A stretch of DNA of 64,000 bases from positions 123,089 to 187,088 of the forward strand of contig DASVCL010000066.1 in the NCBI GenBank assembly GCA_036381615.1, read 5' to 3'. Below the pieces are notes generated by a model that worked only from the letters and a program-made list of their open reading frames with translations, was not told where the DNA came from and made no database searches. The position numbers and the translations under genes were made by a program. Position 1 is the stretch's first letter. Every line of letters starts with the position of its first letter. This stretch comes from CALANV01 sp036381615 (GTDB lineage: Bacteria; Pseudomonadota; Alphaproteobacteria; CACIAM-22H2). Shown piece after piece: positions 44,042 to 53,809 of the stretch.

Positions 44042-45361
44042 CTATAGGCCGGGCCCCATCAGGGTGTTTGGCAGCCACAAGACAAGCTCGGGGAAGATGC
44101 TGAGGATCACCATGGCGGCAATCATCAAGTAAACGAACGGCATCGACCCGCGCAGGATCGTCGGCAGCGAGACCTGTGGCGCGACGCCGCGCAGGACATA
44201 AAGATTCAGTCCGACGGGCGGCGTGATCAGGCCGACCTCCATGTTTATCGTCATGATGATCGCGAACCAGATCAGATCGAAATCGTTGGCTTCGAGCACC
44301 GGGATCAGGATCGGCATCACCATGAGGATGATGGCGACCGGCGGGAGAAAGCATCCGGCGATCAACAGGAAAACGTTGATGGCGAACATCAGTACCCAGC
44401 GGTTCATCTCGAGGCTGACGAGCGCCTCGGCAGCCGTCTGGGTCAGGTAAAGCAGCGACATCATATACGAGAACAGCGCCGCGGCACCGATGATCATCAG
44501 GATCATCGTCGACTCGCGAACCGTATCCCGGAAGATCGCCCAGAAGTCCTGCAGCTTGTACGTCCGGTAGATGACGACGACGAGAACGAGGGCGAGGAAC
44601 GCCGCGATGGCCGCAATCTCGGACGGCGTGGCGAAGCCGCCGTACATGAAGTAGGCGATGGCGACGATGATCGCGATGAATGGCGTGACCCGCCACATCC
44701 CCTCCATCTTCTCCTTGAGCGTGAAGGTCTGGACGGGCGGCGCCGCTTCGGCCCGTTGGCCGATCATCGACATGATCCAGGCGTAGAGGGAGAACATGAC
44801 GACGAGCATCGCACCGGGCACGACGCCCGCCAGGAAGAGTCGACCGATCGAGGTCTCGGTCGCGATTCCGTAGAGAATCAGCGTGACGGAGGGTGGGATC
44901 AGGATCCCGAGCGTTCCGCCGGCGCAGATCGCACCGGTCGCGAGCGCCGGCGGGACGCCGCGCTTCAGCATCTCCGGCACACCGATCTTGCCGATGGCTG
45001 CCGCCGTGGCCGGCGATGACCCGCATACTGCGGCGAACAGACCGCACGCTACGATATTGGCGATCACCAACCCGCCGGGAACGCGCGAAAGCCAGCGATA
45101 GAGCGATTCGTAGATATCGCGGCCCGCGGCCGAAACGCCGATGGCCGCACCCAACAGAACGAATAGCGGGATCGTGAGAAGCGCGAACGAGCTGATCTCG
45201 TCCATGAACGTGATCGCGACGACTCCAAGGGCTGTCGGGCCCTCGAAGATCGCCAGGAAGGCGACGGCGATGAGCGCCAGGCCCCATGCGATCGGCAGTC
45301 CCGAGAACAGGACGACGAGCGTAACGACGAGCAGGAGAATTCCGATCTGCGTCTCGGTCAC
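44042..45361 (-). CDS. dctM: TRAP transporter large permease subunit
   Basis: A 439-residue DctM-family permease with about a dozen hydrophobic helices. Characteristic sequences are FSGLPIAWGLALI, SPATAAAIGKIGVPEMLKRG near 140 and GTLGILIPPSVTLILYG near 170. The later INVFLLIAGCFLPPVAIILM and MTINMEVGLITPPVGLNLYV complete the two half-repeats. It uses a sodium gradient to import organic acids delivered by the binding protein. The GTG at 45361 overlaps the dctQ stop as GTGA, with GGGAG 6 nt before. Confidence 0.95.
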   Translation of the reverse strand: MTETQIGILLLVVTLVVLFSGLPIAWGLALIAVAFLAIFEGPTALGVVAITFMDEISSFALLTIPLFVLLGAAIGVSAAGRDIYESLYRWLSRVPGGLVIANIVACGLFAAVCGSSPATAAAIGKIGVPEMLKRGVPPALATGAICAGGTLGILIPPSVTLILYGIATETSIGRLFLAGVVPGAMLVVMFSLYAWIMSMIGQRAEAAPPVQTFTLKEKMEGMWRVTPFIAIIVAIAYFMYGGFATPSEIAAIAAFLALVLVVVIYRTYKLQDFWAIFRDTVRESTMILMIIGAAALFSYMMSLLYLTQTAAEALVSLEMNRWVLMFAINVFLLIAGCFLPPVAIILMVMPILIPVLEANDFDLIWFAIIMTINMEVGLITPPVGLNLYVLRGVAPQVSLPTILRGSMPFVYLMIAAMVILSIFPELVLWLPNTLMGPGL

Positions 45362-45852
45362 GGTTCACTCCCGGGGGACTGATTCCGCAGGCGCACGAGT
45401 TCGGCCACGTATTGCAGCGCGGTCAGGCCGAGGCCGAGCGGCATCATGATGAACATTGGCCAGCGCGGCGGCGCCCAGAGCGAGCCGCTGGTTTCGCCCG
45501 TCGCCCAGCTATGAAGGGTCAGTTCGGCCCCGACATAGGTCAGGTACAGGCAGACGATCAGGCCGACGACCGATACGACGGCGACGACCGTCCGGGCGGA
45601 ACCGGCAGGAAGCAGGGTCGGCAGCAGGTCGACCGAAACATGCCCGTTCGTCTTGAGGCAGTACGGAGAGCCCAGGAACACGGCCGCAACCATCAGGTAC
45701 ACGGCGAATTCGATCTCCCAGTACGAGGAGTAACCGAGAGCGCGAATGATCACCATCCAGGTCACGACGAGGACGGCACCCGTCAGGAGGATAGACGCAA
45801 CCACGGCGCAGACGACGGAGAGCCCGTCGACGAAGCGCACGAAACCGTGCAT
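45358..45852 (-). CDS. dctQ: TRAP transporter small permease subunit
   Basis: A 164-residue DctQ-family protein with four transmembrane helices. Helix 1 covers about 8-32, helix 2 has YWEIEFAVYLMVAAVFLGSPYCLKTNGHVSVDLL (a DctQ hallmark), and two more helices follow. It ends RLRNQSPGSEP. It pairs with DctM and supports the binding protein interaction. GGAG lies 9 nt before the ATG at 45852. A hairpin separates it from dctP. Confidence 0.93.
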   Translation of the reverse strand: MHGFVRFVDGLSVVCAVVASILLTGAVLVVTWMVIIRALGYSSYWEIEFAVYLMVAAVFLGSPYCLKTNGHVSVDLLPTLLPAGSARTVVAVVSVVGLIVCLYLTYVGAELTLHSWATGETSGSLWAPPRWPMFIMMPLGLGLTALQYVAELVRLRNQSPGSEP

Positions 45853-45874
45853 GGTAATTGTCTCCGAAAGGGAA

Positions 45875-45900
45875 CGGGGCGGGACCATGATCCCGCCCCG
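45875..45900 (-). terminator. Intergenic hairpin between dctP and dctQ
   Basis: CGGGGCGGGA and TCCCGCCCCG form a perfect 10-bp stem with loop CCATGA (read on plus strand). It begins 14 nt after the dctP stop and ends 22 nt before the dctQ start, with no T run. Such stems commonly stabilise the upstream message so that the binding protein is made in excess over the permease. Confidence 0.65.
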
Positions 45901-45914
45901 ACGACAGGTTTATC

Positions 45915-46931
45915 CTACTTCACCTGCGTGATGAGCTGGAGAAGCTCCTTCGCGGTCGGCCCGAGATTTTCATAGTCGGCCCAGGCCGTCTTCTTGGCGA
46001 GTTCGAGCCACGCGTCGTATTCCTCCTTGCTCAACTGCCGGACCTGCGCGCCCGCCTTCTCGAAGGCTTCCTTCATCTTCTTGGTCGCGTCGTCCTGAAG
46101 ATCGTTGAAGAAGGCGTCGCTCTTGTCGGCCGCCTCCTGGAAGATCTTCTGCTGTTCGGGCGTGAGCTTGTCCCAGGCGGACTTCGCCATGACGAGCGGC
46201 TGCAGAAGCATCCAAAGCGTGTAAGGGCCACCCACGGTCGCGTGCTTCGTCTGCTCGTAGATCCGCATGCTGACGAACGTCTCGGCCGAGGTCAGAGTCG
46301 CATTCAGGACGCCGGATTGCAGCGCCGGGTAGATCTCCGTCGAGGGCATGTTGTGGACCGAGGCGCCCGCGCTTTTCAGCATCGCCTCGAAGGTCGGGTC
46401 GGCCGCACGCATCGACAGCCCATTGACCGTCTCGGGGCCGCCGATCGCCCGGTCCTTGCTGGCGAAGCCGCCGGGCAGCCACCACCACGTGATGATCCGG
46501 ATCCCGGCCTTCTGCTCCGCCACCTCCTGAAGTCGCTGGTGGAACTTGGTGCCCTTCATCCGCATGGCGTGTTCGAGGCTCGTGACGGTTCCGGGCATGA
46601 TCGTGATCGAGAATTCCGGCACCTTGCCGACCGCGTAGGTCAGCGGATACACGGCCATTTCCAGCGTACCGGCCTGCATCGCGTCGAGCTGCGCCACGGG
46701 CTTGATGTTGAGCGAGCTGCCCGGATAGATGCGGAACTTGATATTCTTGTCGCGCTTGTTGACTTCTTCGACGAAAACGCGCGTTGCGCGGTCGCGGGCG
46801 TCCGTTCCCTGGCGCCACTGATGCGAGATCTTGATCTCCTGCGCCATCGAAACGTCGGCGCCGGCGACGGTGCAGGCGGCGGCAAGGAGCAGCGCGGCGG
46901 CGCCGCGTGCGAATGCGGAAGAGGGTTTCAC
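45915..46931 (-). CDS. dctP: TRAP transporter substrate-binding protein
   Basis: A 338-residue periplasmic protein with a signal peptide (about 1-30, cleavage after SMAQ). The DctP fold follows, with KISHQWRQGTDARDRATRVFVEEVNKR, GSSLNIKPVAQLDAMQAGTLEMAVYPL and the conserved Arg region KGLSMRAADPTFEAMLKSAGASV. The aromatic-rich IIRTWWWLPGGF-like stretch may shape an atypical ligand pocket. The GTG at 46931 has GGAGG 7 nt upstream. The ligand is unknown; the neighbouring dehydrogenase and oxoprolinase suggest an organic acid. Confidence 0.93.
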   Translation of the reverse strand: MKPSSAFARGAAALLLAAACTVAGADVSMAQEIKISHQWRQGTDARDRATRVFVEEVNKRDKNIKFRIYPGSSLNIKPVAQLDAMQAGTLEMAVYPLTYAVGKVPEFSITIMPGTVTSLEHAMRMKGTKFHQRLQEVAEQKAGIRIITWWWLPGGFASKDRAIGGPETVNGLSMRAADPTFEAMLKSAGASVHNMPSTEIYPALQSGVLNATLTSAETFVSMRIYEQTKHATVGGPYTLWMLLQPLVMAKSAWDKLTPEQQKIFQEAADKSDAFFNDLQDDATKKMKEAFEKAGAQVRQLSKEEYDAWLELAKKTAWADYENLGPTAKELLQLITQVK

Positions 46932-47133
46932 GTCATGTCCTCCCATCTGGCTCGGTTGCAACGATGCCGGTCGCGCCGGTTGTACGGGTAAAAATGCACG
47001 GCTTCGCCACGATTCGCAATGCCGAGTCGGCGCAGGCGGTATGTCGGGTCCGGAGATGGCAGGTTGGTTGCGGTCGGTTATGCTGCGCCCGCGAAGCGAT
47101 CGAAAAATCGAAAACGAGCGACGACAGTTCAGC

Positions 47134-47610
47134 ATGAGCAATGTCCCCAATCAGGAAATACGGTTCCGGTCCGCACGGCGCGAAGATCTGTCTGCGATCG
47201 TGCGTCTGCTTGCCGACGACCCGCTCGGCGCAACGCGGGAGCGATACGAGGATCCGCTGCCGGAGGCCTATCAGCAGGCGTTCGATGCGATCGCGGCGCA
47301 GGCCGGCAACGAGATCATCGTCGCCGAACTCGACGGGCAGATCGTCGGGTGTCTGCAGCTGACGGTCATTCCCGGTTTGTCGCGCATGGGAATGACGCGC
47401 GGGCAGATCGAAGGCGTTCGGGTGGACGCGCGGTTGAGGGGGCGGCGGATCGGAGAGCGTATGATCCGCGCGGCGATCGAATGCGCCCGCGCGCAGGGCT
47501 GCCGGCTGGTGCAGCTGACGACCGACAAAAGCCGGCCGGACGCGCACCGGTTCTACGAGAACCTCGGATTCGTCGCGAGCCACGTCGGCATGAAGCTCTC
47601 GCTCGACTGA
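47134..47610 (+). CDS. GNAT family N-acetyltransferase
   Basis: A 158-residue acetyl-CoA-dependent transferase. The GNAT fold is visible as IRFRSARREDLSAIVRLLADD, IIVAELDGQIVGCLQL, the CoA loop VDARLRGRRIGERMI near 106-118, and LTTDKSRPDAHRFYENLGF. This last pair is characteristic of the family's C-terminal half. The acceptor is unknown. It is transcribed away from dctP, with about 200 bp between starts, and converges with the amidase gene. Confidence 0.88.
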   Translation: MSNVPNQEIRFRSARREDLSAIVRLLADDPLGATRERYEDPLPEAYQQAFDAIAAQAGNEIIVAELDGQIVGCLQLTVIPGLSRMGMTRGQIEGVRVDARLRGRRIGERMIRAAIECARAQGCRLVQLTTDKSRPDAHRFYENLGFVASHVGMKLSLD

Positions 47611-47636
47611 TGCGAAGGCCCGCCGACGGGCTTTCT

Positions 47637-48950
47637 CTAACCTAGGGCTGCCTCGATGGTGGCGGCGATGCGCAGAAGTCGATGGTCGGCGCCGTGCCGC
47701 GCGACGAGCATGAGGCCGACCGGAAGCGGACCGGCGTCCGGAATCGGCAGGGAGATGGCACAGAGGTCGAAGAAATTGGCAACGGACGTGTTGCGGAGCA
47801 CCAGGGCATTCGTGCGCCAGAACTCGTCGTCGCTTTCCAGGTCGTCGATCCGGGGTGCGACGACCGGCACGGTCGGCATGAGCAGGGCGTCGAGGTCGGC
47901 GAGTTGATCGTCCATTGCGGCGACGAGCGTCGCGCGCAGCCGCATGACCTCGATGTAATCGGCGGCCGATACCTCGCGGCCGCGTTCGATGCGCATGCGT
48001 ACGCGCGGGTCATATCGGGTGCCGGCCTGCTCGATCAGACCGCGGTGATAAGCATAGGCCTCGGGCGCGGCGATCCCGCCTTTGACGGCCGCATTCGCCT
48101 TCGCCATCTGTGCCAGGAAGGGCTCGAGATCCGTGTCGAGGAGGCGGACCTCTTTCTTGGCAAGCCGTGCCAATGCACGCCCGAAGGCGGTCCCGACCGC
48201 CGCGTCGGTCTGTGGCTCGATCAGAACCTTCGGCAGTCCGAGCCGGAGGCCCGACAGGGGGGCCGGTTCGATCGCACGCGGCATCTCACCGGCCATGATC
48301 GCATCCGCGACGGCGCAGTCGGCGACCGAGCGTGCCATGGGACCGATGGAGTCGAGCGTGAAGGAAAGGGGAAAGACCCCCTCGCGCGGCACGCGGAACT
48401 GTGTCGGCTTGAAACCGACGATGCCGCAGAACGCGGCAGGGATTCGGACGGAACCGCCGGTATCGGAGCCGATCGCGATCTCGGCCATGCCGTCGGCAAC
48501 GGATACGGCACCGCCCGACGTCGAGCCGCCGGGGACGCGTGCCCGATCGGCCGGATTGCCGGGCGTGCCGTAATGCGGGTTCAGGCCGATGCCGGAGTAC
48601 GCGAACTCGGTCATGTTCGTCTTGCCGACGATCACGGCCCCCGCCGCACGCAGGCGCTGGACCACCGGGCAGTCCCAATCCGCCGGGGGTGAGTTCCGCC
48701 GGACGACCGAACCGGCCGTAGTCGGTTCACCCGCTACGTCGAACAGGTCCTTGATCGAGACGATGGCGCCGTCGAGCGGCCCCAGCCGGGTACCGGTCCG
48801 TGCGCGGGCGTCCGCCGCGTCGGCTGCGGCACGGGCGGATTCCGTATAGACTTTCAGAAACGTGCGGCTGCCCTCGCCGCGGGGATCGGCGATGCGGGCA
48901 AGGCAGGCTTCGAGCCGTTCGCGCGCGGACGAGGATTTTTCTGCGGTCAT
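47637..48950 (-). CDS. Amidase (amidase signature family)
   Basis: A 437-residue Ser-Ser-Lys amidase. With the start at 48950, the triad is K67 (SIKDLFD), S145 (GGSTSGG) and the nucleophile S167 (GSDTGGSVR). The order and spacing are those of AS-family enzymes that hydrolyse amide or urea bonds. There is no signal peptide. The ATG at 48950 has GAGG 5 nt upstream; ATG 48965 adds five residues. Its proximity to the oxoprolinase suggests a role in breaking down cyclic or N-acyl amides; the substrate is unknown. Confidence 0.9.
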   Translation of the reverse strand: MTAEKSSSARERLEACLARIADPRGEGSRTFLKVYTESARAAADAADARARTGTRLGPLDGAIVSIKDLFDVAGEPTTAGSVVRRNSPPADWDCPVVQRLRAAGAVIVGKTNMTEFAYSGIGLNPHYGTPGNPADRARVPGGSTSGGAVSVADGMAEIAIGSDTGGSVRIPAAFCGIVGFKPTQFRVPREGVFPLSFTLDSIGPMARSVADCAVADAIMAGEMPRAIEPAPLSGLRLGLPKVLIEPQTDAAVGTAFGRALARLAKKEVRLLDTDLEPFLAQMAKANAAVKGGIAAPEAYAYHRGLIEQAGTRYDPRVRMRIERGREVSAADYIEVMRLRATLVAAMDDQLADLDALLMPTVPVVAPRIDDLESDDEFWRTNALVLRNTSVANFFDLCAISLPIPDAGPLPVGLMLVARHGADHRLLRIAATIEAALG

Positions 48951-49112
48951 CGGGGCCTCGAACATGGAATTCGGCAGGATCGTGCCGGGACGGTGGGCCG
49001 CTTTTCACCGCGGCGTGCCGCCACGGATGTCCGGGCGTGCGCCGGTCGGAGTTGCGCAGGCATCCGGATTCGACGATAACACCGCGCTCGACGCATTTTT
49101 AAGTCTGATCGC

Positions 49113-52100
49113 ATGAATTCAATGGCTTCCGGCTGGCAGTTCTGGATCGATCGTGGTGGTACGTTTACCGACATCGTGGCCAAGCGCCCCGATGGGGCGA
49201 TTCTGACCCATAAGCTCCTTTCGGAGAATCCCGAACGTTACCGGGATGCCGCGATCCAGGGCATTCGCGAGCTGCTCGGCCTTCCGTCCGGCGCGCCGCT
49301 TACGGACGCCCCGATCGAGGCCGTCAAGATGGGCACGACGGTCGCGACGAACGCGCTGCTCGAGCGCAAGGGCGAACGCGTGGTTCTTGCCATCACGCGC
49401 GGTTTTGCCGACCAGCTCCGCATCGCCTACCAGAACCGGCCGAAGCTGTTCACGCGCCGCATCATCCTTCCCGAGCTGCTCTATGAGCGTGTGGTGGAGA
49501 TCGCCGAGCGCATGTCCGCGCAGGGCGAGGTCCTGACGCCGCTCGAGACGGAATCGGCCCGGCGCGAGCTCCAGCGCGCCTACGATGACGGCATCCGCGC
49601 CGTCGCCATCGTCCTTCTCCACGGCTACCGTTATCCGCAGCACGAACTCATGCTGGCCGAGATCGCGCGGGAGATCGGGTTCACACAGATTTCGGTCTCG
49701 CATCAGGTCAGCCCGCTGATGAAGATCGTCGGGCGCGGCGATACGACCGTCGTCGATGCCTACGTCTCGCCGATTCTGCGCCGTTACGTCGACCGGGTGT
49801 CCGGTGAGATCCGGGGCGGGACGGCCGATGGCGAAGGGCCGCGGCTCATGTTCATGCAGTCGAACGGCGGCCTCGTCGACGCGCGGTTCTTCCAGGGCAA
49901 GGACTCGATCCTGTCGGGGCCGGCAGGCGGCATCGTCGGCGCCGTCCGGACCGCGACGATGGCCGGATTCGACCGGATCATCACCTTCGACATGGGCGGG
50001 ACGTCGACCGACGTCGCGCTGTACAACGGCGAGTACGAACGGGCGTTCGAAACGCTGGTCGCCGGCGTGCGCATGCGTGCGCCGATGATGAAGATCCACA
50101 CCGTGGCGGCCGGCGGAGGTTCGATCCTGTTCTTCGACGGCGCACGCTTCCGCGTGGGGCCGGAGAGCGCGGGTGCCAATCCGGGCCCCGCCTGCTACCG
50201 GCGCGGCGGGCCACTCTGCGTTACCGACGCCAACGTCATGGTCGGCAAGATCCAGCCGGCGTTCTTCCCCAAAGTTTTCGGTCCGAACGGCGACCAGCCG
50301 CTCGACGCCGATATCGTGCGCGCGAAGTTTGAGGCCCTGGCCGAGGACGTGGCCAAGGCGACGGGCGAGCGTCGCACGCCCGAGGAGATTGCCGACGGTT
50401 TCCTGAAGATCGCGGTCGAGAACATGGCGAACGCGATCAAACAGATCTCGGTGCAACGCGGCTTCGACGTGACCGAGTATGCGCTGTGTACCTTCGGCGG
50501 CGCGGGCGGGCAGCACGCCTGTCGCGTCGCCGATGCGCTGGGCATGACCACGGTGTTCGTGCATCCGCTCGCGGGCGTGCTGTCCGCCTACGGCATGGGT
50601 TTGGCCGACCTGCGCGTGATGCGCGAGAAGGCGGTGGAAGCCGTGCTTGACGACGCGCTGATGCCGACGCTCGAGGCCGATCTCGCCACCCTGGGGCGCG
50701 ACGGCATGGACGAGATGCGGCGCCAGGGAATCCCCGACGACCATATTGAGGTCCAGCGCAAGCTGCACCTCAAATACGAAGGCACGGACTCCACCCTGGT
50801 CGTCGACCATGGCACCCGCGCGGAGGTCGCAGAGGCGTTCGCAGCCGCGCACCGGCAGCGCTACGGCTTCACGATGCCCGGCAAGCGTATCATCGTCGAG
50901 GCGGTCGCGGTCGAAGTCGTCGGCCGGACCGAAACCGCGAATGATCCCGTGCTGCCGCTTGCGAAGGAAAGCGAGCCGCCCGCGCCGCGTGCACGTATCG
51001 CCATGTATGCAGAAGGAGAAAGTCACGACACGCCGGTCTACGACCGCGACGGGCTGAAGCCCGGCATGATCGTGACCGGCCCCGCGGTCATCGCGGAGAA
51101 GAACGCGACCACCATCGTCGAGCCCGGCTGGCGCGCCGAGGTGACGCCGCGCAACCATCTGGTTCTGAAGCGCGTCGTGCCGCTCGCCCGTAAGGTTGCC
51201 GTCGGCACGCAGGTCGATCCGGTGATGTTGGAGGTGTTCAACAACCTGTTCATGTCCATAGCCGAGCAGATGGGCGTGGCGCTGCAGAACACGGCGTACT
51301 CCGTCAATATCAAGGAACGGCTGGACTTCTCCTGCGCCTTGTTCGACCGCGACGGGCAGCTCATCGCCAATGCGCCGCACATGCCGGTGCATCTGGGCTC
51401 GATGGGCGAGAGTGTCGCGGCCGTGAAGCGTGCGCGCGGCGACACGATGCGCCCGGGCGATGTCTATGTGCTGAACGCGCCATACAACGGCGGCACGCAT
51501 CTGCCGGACGTCACGGTCGTGACGCCGGTGTTCGACGAGGCCGGCAAGGAGATCCTGTTCTTCGTCGCCTCGCGCGGCCATCATGCCGATATTGGGGGAC
51601 TGACACCCGGTTCCATGCCGCCCGACTCCACGACGGTGGAGGAAGAGGGCGTGCTGATCGACAACTTCCTGCTGGTCGAGCAGGGCCGTTTCCGCGAGGC
51701 GGAGATGCTCGAACTGCTGCGTTCGGGCAAGTATCCGGCGCGCAATCCGGCGCAGAACATTGCCGACCTCAAGGCTCAGGTCGCGGCCTGCGAGAAGGGC
51801 GTGCAGGAGCTGCGCAAGATGGTCGCCCATTTCGGCCTCGACGTCGTGCGCGCCTACATGCAGCACGTGCAGGACAACGCGGAGGAGCAGGTCCGTCGCG
51901 TCCTCGACGTGCTCAAGGACGGCAGCTTCGCCTACGAGATGGACGACGGCAGCGTCATCAAGGTGAAGATCTCGATCGACAAGGCGGCCCGCACGGCCGT
52001 GATCGACTTCACCGGTACCTCGCCGCAGCGCCCGACCAATTTCAATGCACCCGCCGCGGTGTGCATGGCGGCGGTTCTCTATGTCTTCCGGACGCTTGTC

Positions 52101-52760
52101 GAAGACGAGATCCCGATGAACGCCGGTGTCCTGAAGCCGCTCAAGGTCATCATTCCCGACGGCTGCATGTTGAAGCCGCGATATCCGGCGGCCGTCGTGG
52201 CAGGCAACGTCGAGACGTCGCAGGTCGTGACCGACACGCTCTACGGCGCGCTCGGCGTGCTCGCGGGCGCGCAGGGCACGATGAACAACTTCACGTTCGG
52301 CAACGAGCGTCATCAGTATTACGAGACCGTATGCGGCGGCTCCGGCGCCGGCCCGGACTTCGACGGTACCGACGCCGTGCATACGCACATGACGAATTCG
52401 CGCCTCACCGATCCGGAAGTGCTTGAGTGGCGTTTCCCCGTGCTCGTCGAGTCCTTCCGCATCCGTCGGGGGAGCGGTGGACGGGGCCTCCACCGGGGCG
52501 GCGACGGCGTCGTGCGGCGGATCCGGTTCCGCGAGAAGATGACGGCCGCGATCCTCGCGAACCGACGCCGCGTGCCGCCCTTCGGTCTTGCGGGCGGCGA
52601 GCCGGGCGCGGTGGGCCGCAACTGGGTCGAGCGCACCGACGGTACGCGCATCGAGCTCGCCGCCACCGGCAAGGCGGAACTCGAACCCGGCGACGTGTTC
52701 GTGATCGAGACTCCGGGTGGCGGTGGCTACGGCAATGCGCTCGCGAGGGCGGCGGAGTAG
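49113..52760 (+). CDS. Hydantoinase/5-oxoprolinase, fused HyuA-HyuB
   Basis: A 1215-residue ATP-dependent enzyme. Residues about 8-690 form the HyuA/actin-like part (WIDRGGTFTDIVAKRPDG, FDMGGTSTDVALY, FGGAGGQHACRVADALGM). Residues 700-1210 form the HyuB part (LEVFNNLFMSIAEQMGVALQNTAYSVNIKERLDFSC, VCGGSGAGPDFDGTDAVHTHM). One-chain fusion is the usual architecture of 5-oxoprolinase, which opens pyroglutamate to glutamate; hydantoin or acetone-type substrates are alternatives. Two ATGs (49113, 49122) are close together. It is divergent from the amidase, 162 bp between starts. Confidence 0.94.
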   Translation: MNSMASGWQFWIDRGGTFTDIVAKRPDGAILTHKLLSENPERYRDAAIQGIRELLGLPSGAPLTDAPIEAVKMGTTVATNALLERKGERVVLAITRGFADQLRIAYQNRPKLFTRRIILPELLYERVVEIAERMSAQGEVLTPLETESARRELQRAYDDGIRAVAIVLLHGYRYPQHELMLAEIAREIGFTQISVSHQVSPLMKIVGRGDTTVVDAYVSPILRRYVDRVSGEIRGGTADGEGPRLMFMQSNGGLVDARFFQGKDSILSGPAGGIVGAVRTATMAGFDRIITFDMGGTSTDVALYNGEYERAFETLVAGVRMRAPMMKIHTVAAGGGSILFFDGARFRVGPESAGANPGPACYRRGGPLCVTDANVMVGKIQPAFFPKVFGPNGDQPLDADIVRAKFEALAEDVAKATGERRTPEEIADGFLKIAVENMANAIKQISVQRGFDVTEYALCTFGGAGGQHACRVADALGMTTVFVHPLAGVLSAYGMGLADLRVMREKAVEAVLDDALMPTLEADLATLGRDGMDEMRRQGIPDDHIEVQRKLHLKYEGTDSTLVVDHGTRAEVAEAFAAAHRQRYGFTMPGKRIIVEAVAVEVVGRTETANDPVLPLAKESEPPAPRARIAMYAEGESHDTPVYDRDGLKPGMIVTGPAVIAEKNATTIVEPGWRAEVTPRNHLVLKRVVPLARKVAVGTQVDPVMLEVFNNLFMSIAEQMGVALQNTAYSVNIKERLDFSCALFDRDGQLIANAPHMPVHLGSMGESVAAVKRARGDTMRPGDVYVLNAPYNGGTHLPDVTVVTPVFDEAGKEILFFVASRGHHADIGGLTPGSMPPDSTTVEEEGVLIDNFLLVEQGRFREAEMLELLRSGKYPARNPAQNIADLKAQVAACEKGVQELRKMVAHFGLDVVRAYMQHVQDNAEEQVRRVLDVLKDGSFAYEMDDGSVIKVKISIDKAARTAVIDFTGTSPQRPTNFNAPAAVCMAAVLYVFRTLVEDEIPMNAGVLKPLKVIIPDGCMLKPRYPAAVVAGNVETSQVVTDTLYGALGVLAGAQGTMNNFTFGNERHQYYETVCGGSGAGPDFDGTDAVHTHMTNSRLTDPEVLEWRFPVLVESFRIRRGSGGRGLHRGGDGVVRRIRFREKMTAAILANRRRVPPFGLAGGEPGAVGRNWVERTDGTRIELAATGKAELEPGDVFVIETPGGGGYGNALARAAE

Positions 52761-52976
52761 GCGTGCCGGTCGGGTGGCTTGTTCGTCTGGCGGCGCGGGC
52801 TGGGGCCTGCGCCGCGCCGCGACCCTGGCGATCTTGGGGCTTTCGACGTCGCGGATGTCGCCGGCCAGGCCGGAGACCTTCGAGTAGCCTGTCGTCGCCT
52901 GCGTCCTGCGCGATTCAGTGGTGAAGCTATCGCCGGCTTGACGGAATCTTCATCAACAGGCGAGCATGTCGCCTGC

Positions 52977-53801
52977 ATGCGGATTCCTGCCGCGCAGTAT
53001 CGGCGCAGCGCGCTTCATATACCCGGCCGGCGACACCTTGCCGCCGGACTCCTCGTCATTTTGGGGCTGGTCGCACCTTCCGGAATTGCCGTTGCGGAGG
53101 AGCCTGACGCGCTGTCGGCCGTCTGCGGCGTGCCGGGCGACATGGTCGCAAGTCCCCATGGCGTGCCGCGGACCTTGGGCAAGCTCCGTCGCGGCGAGGC
53201 AGTGCGGATCGTTGCCATCGGCTCGTCATCGACGTTCGGGACGGGTGCCTCCGCCCGGAGCGCGAGCTACCCAAGCCGACTCGAAGCGAGCCTCGAGCGC
53301 CTGTTTCCTCAGTCCAGCATCACGGTCGTCAACAGGGGGGTACCCGGCGACACGTCGACCGGAATGGTCGCGCGCTTCAGACGCGATGCCGTCGAGACGA
53401 AACCGGATCTGATCATCTGGCAAACGGGAACGAACAGCGCGCTCGGCCGCAGCGACATCGACCAATTTGCCCGGGACGTGCACCAAGGCATTGCCATGGC
53501 GCGCAGCGCCGGGATCGAGATCATGTTGATGGGGCCGCAATTCGCGCCGCGGTTCGAGGCGGCGCCGAACCGCATGGCCTATGTCGAGAAACTTCGGGCC
53601 ATTGCGGCGGCGGAGCGGATTCCGATGTTTCCGCGGTACCAAATCATGCGACACTGGATCCAGACCGGCCAGTTCACGCTCGCGACGATGATCGGCCGCG
53701 ACGGGCTTCATCTGACGGATCAGAGCTACGCCTGCACCGGCTGGCTCGTCGCGCGCATGATCTCAGGTGCGGGGAGTGCGACGGCACACGCCGGCCGCTG
53801 A
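52977..53801 (+). CDS. SGNH/GDSL-family hydrolase, exported
   Basis: A 274-residue protein with an N-terminal hydrophobic segment (about 20-40, ending IAVA) consistent with export. The nucleophile is Ser84 in IGSSSTFG; the glycine block is GVPGDTSTG, the Asn block WQTGTNSALG, and the catalytic Asp-x-x-His is DGLHL in the C-terminal part. All four SGNH blocks are therefore present, predicting an active esterase or acyltransferase. An in-frame open extension to 52779 is implausible. It converges on the redoxin gene (8 bp) and is a clear paralogue of the protein at 54418-55179. Confidence 0.88.
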   Translation: MRIPAAQYRRSALHIPGRRHLAAGLLVILGLVAPSGIAVAEEPDALSAVCGVPGDMVASPHGVPRTLGKLRRGEAVRIVAIGSSSTFGTGASARSASYPSRLEASLERLFPQSSITVVNRGVPGDTSTGMVARFRRDAVETKPDLIIWQTGTNSALGRSDIDQFARDVHQGIAMARSAGIEIMLMGPQFAPRFEAAPNRMAYVEKLRAIAAAERIPMFPRYQIMRHWIQTGQFTLATMIGRDGLHLTDQSYACTGWLVARMISGAGSATAHAGR

Positions 53802-53809
53802 GCGGCACC

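Noticed and set aside
49119..52493. A 1124-codon open frame antisense to the oxoprolinase gene
   Set aside because: Its translation is His/Arg/Asp-rich with no recognisable domain and mirrors the coding gene's third-position GC bias; the plus-strand gene has full family motifs.
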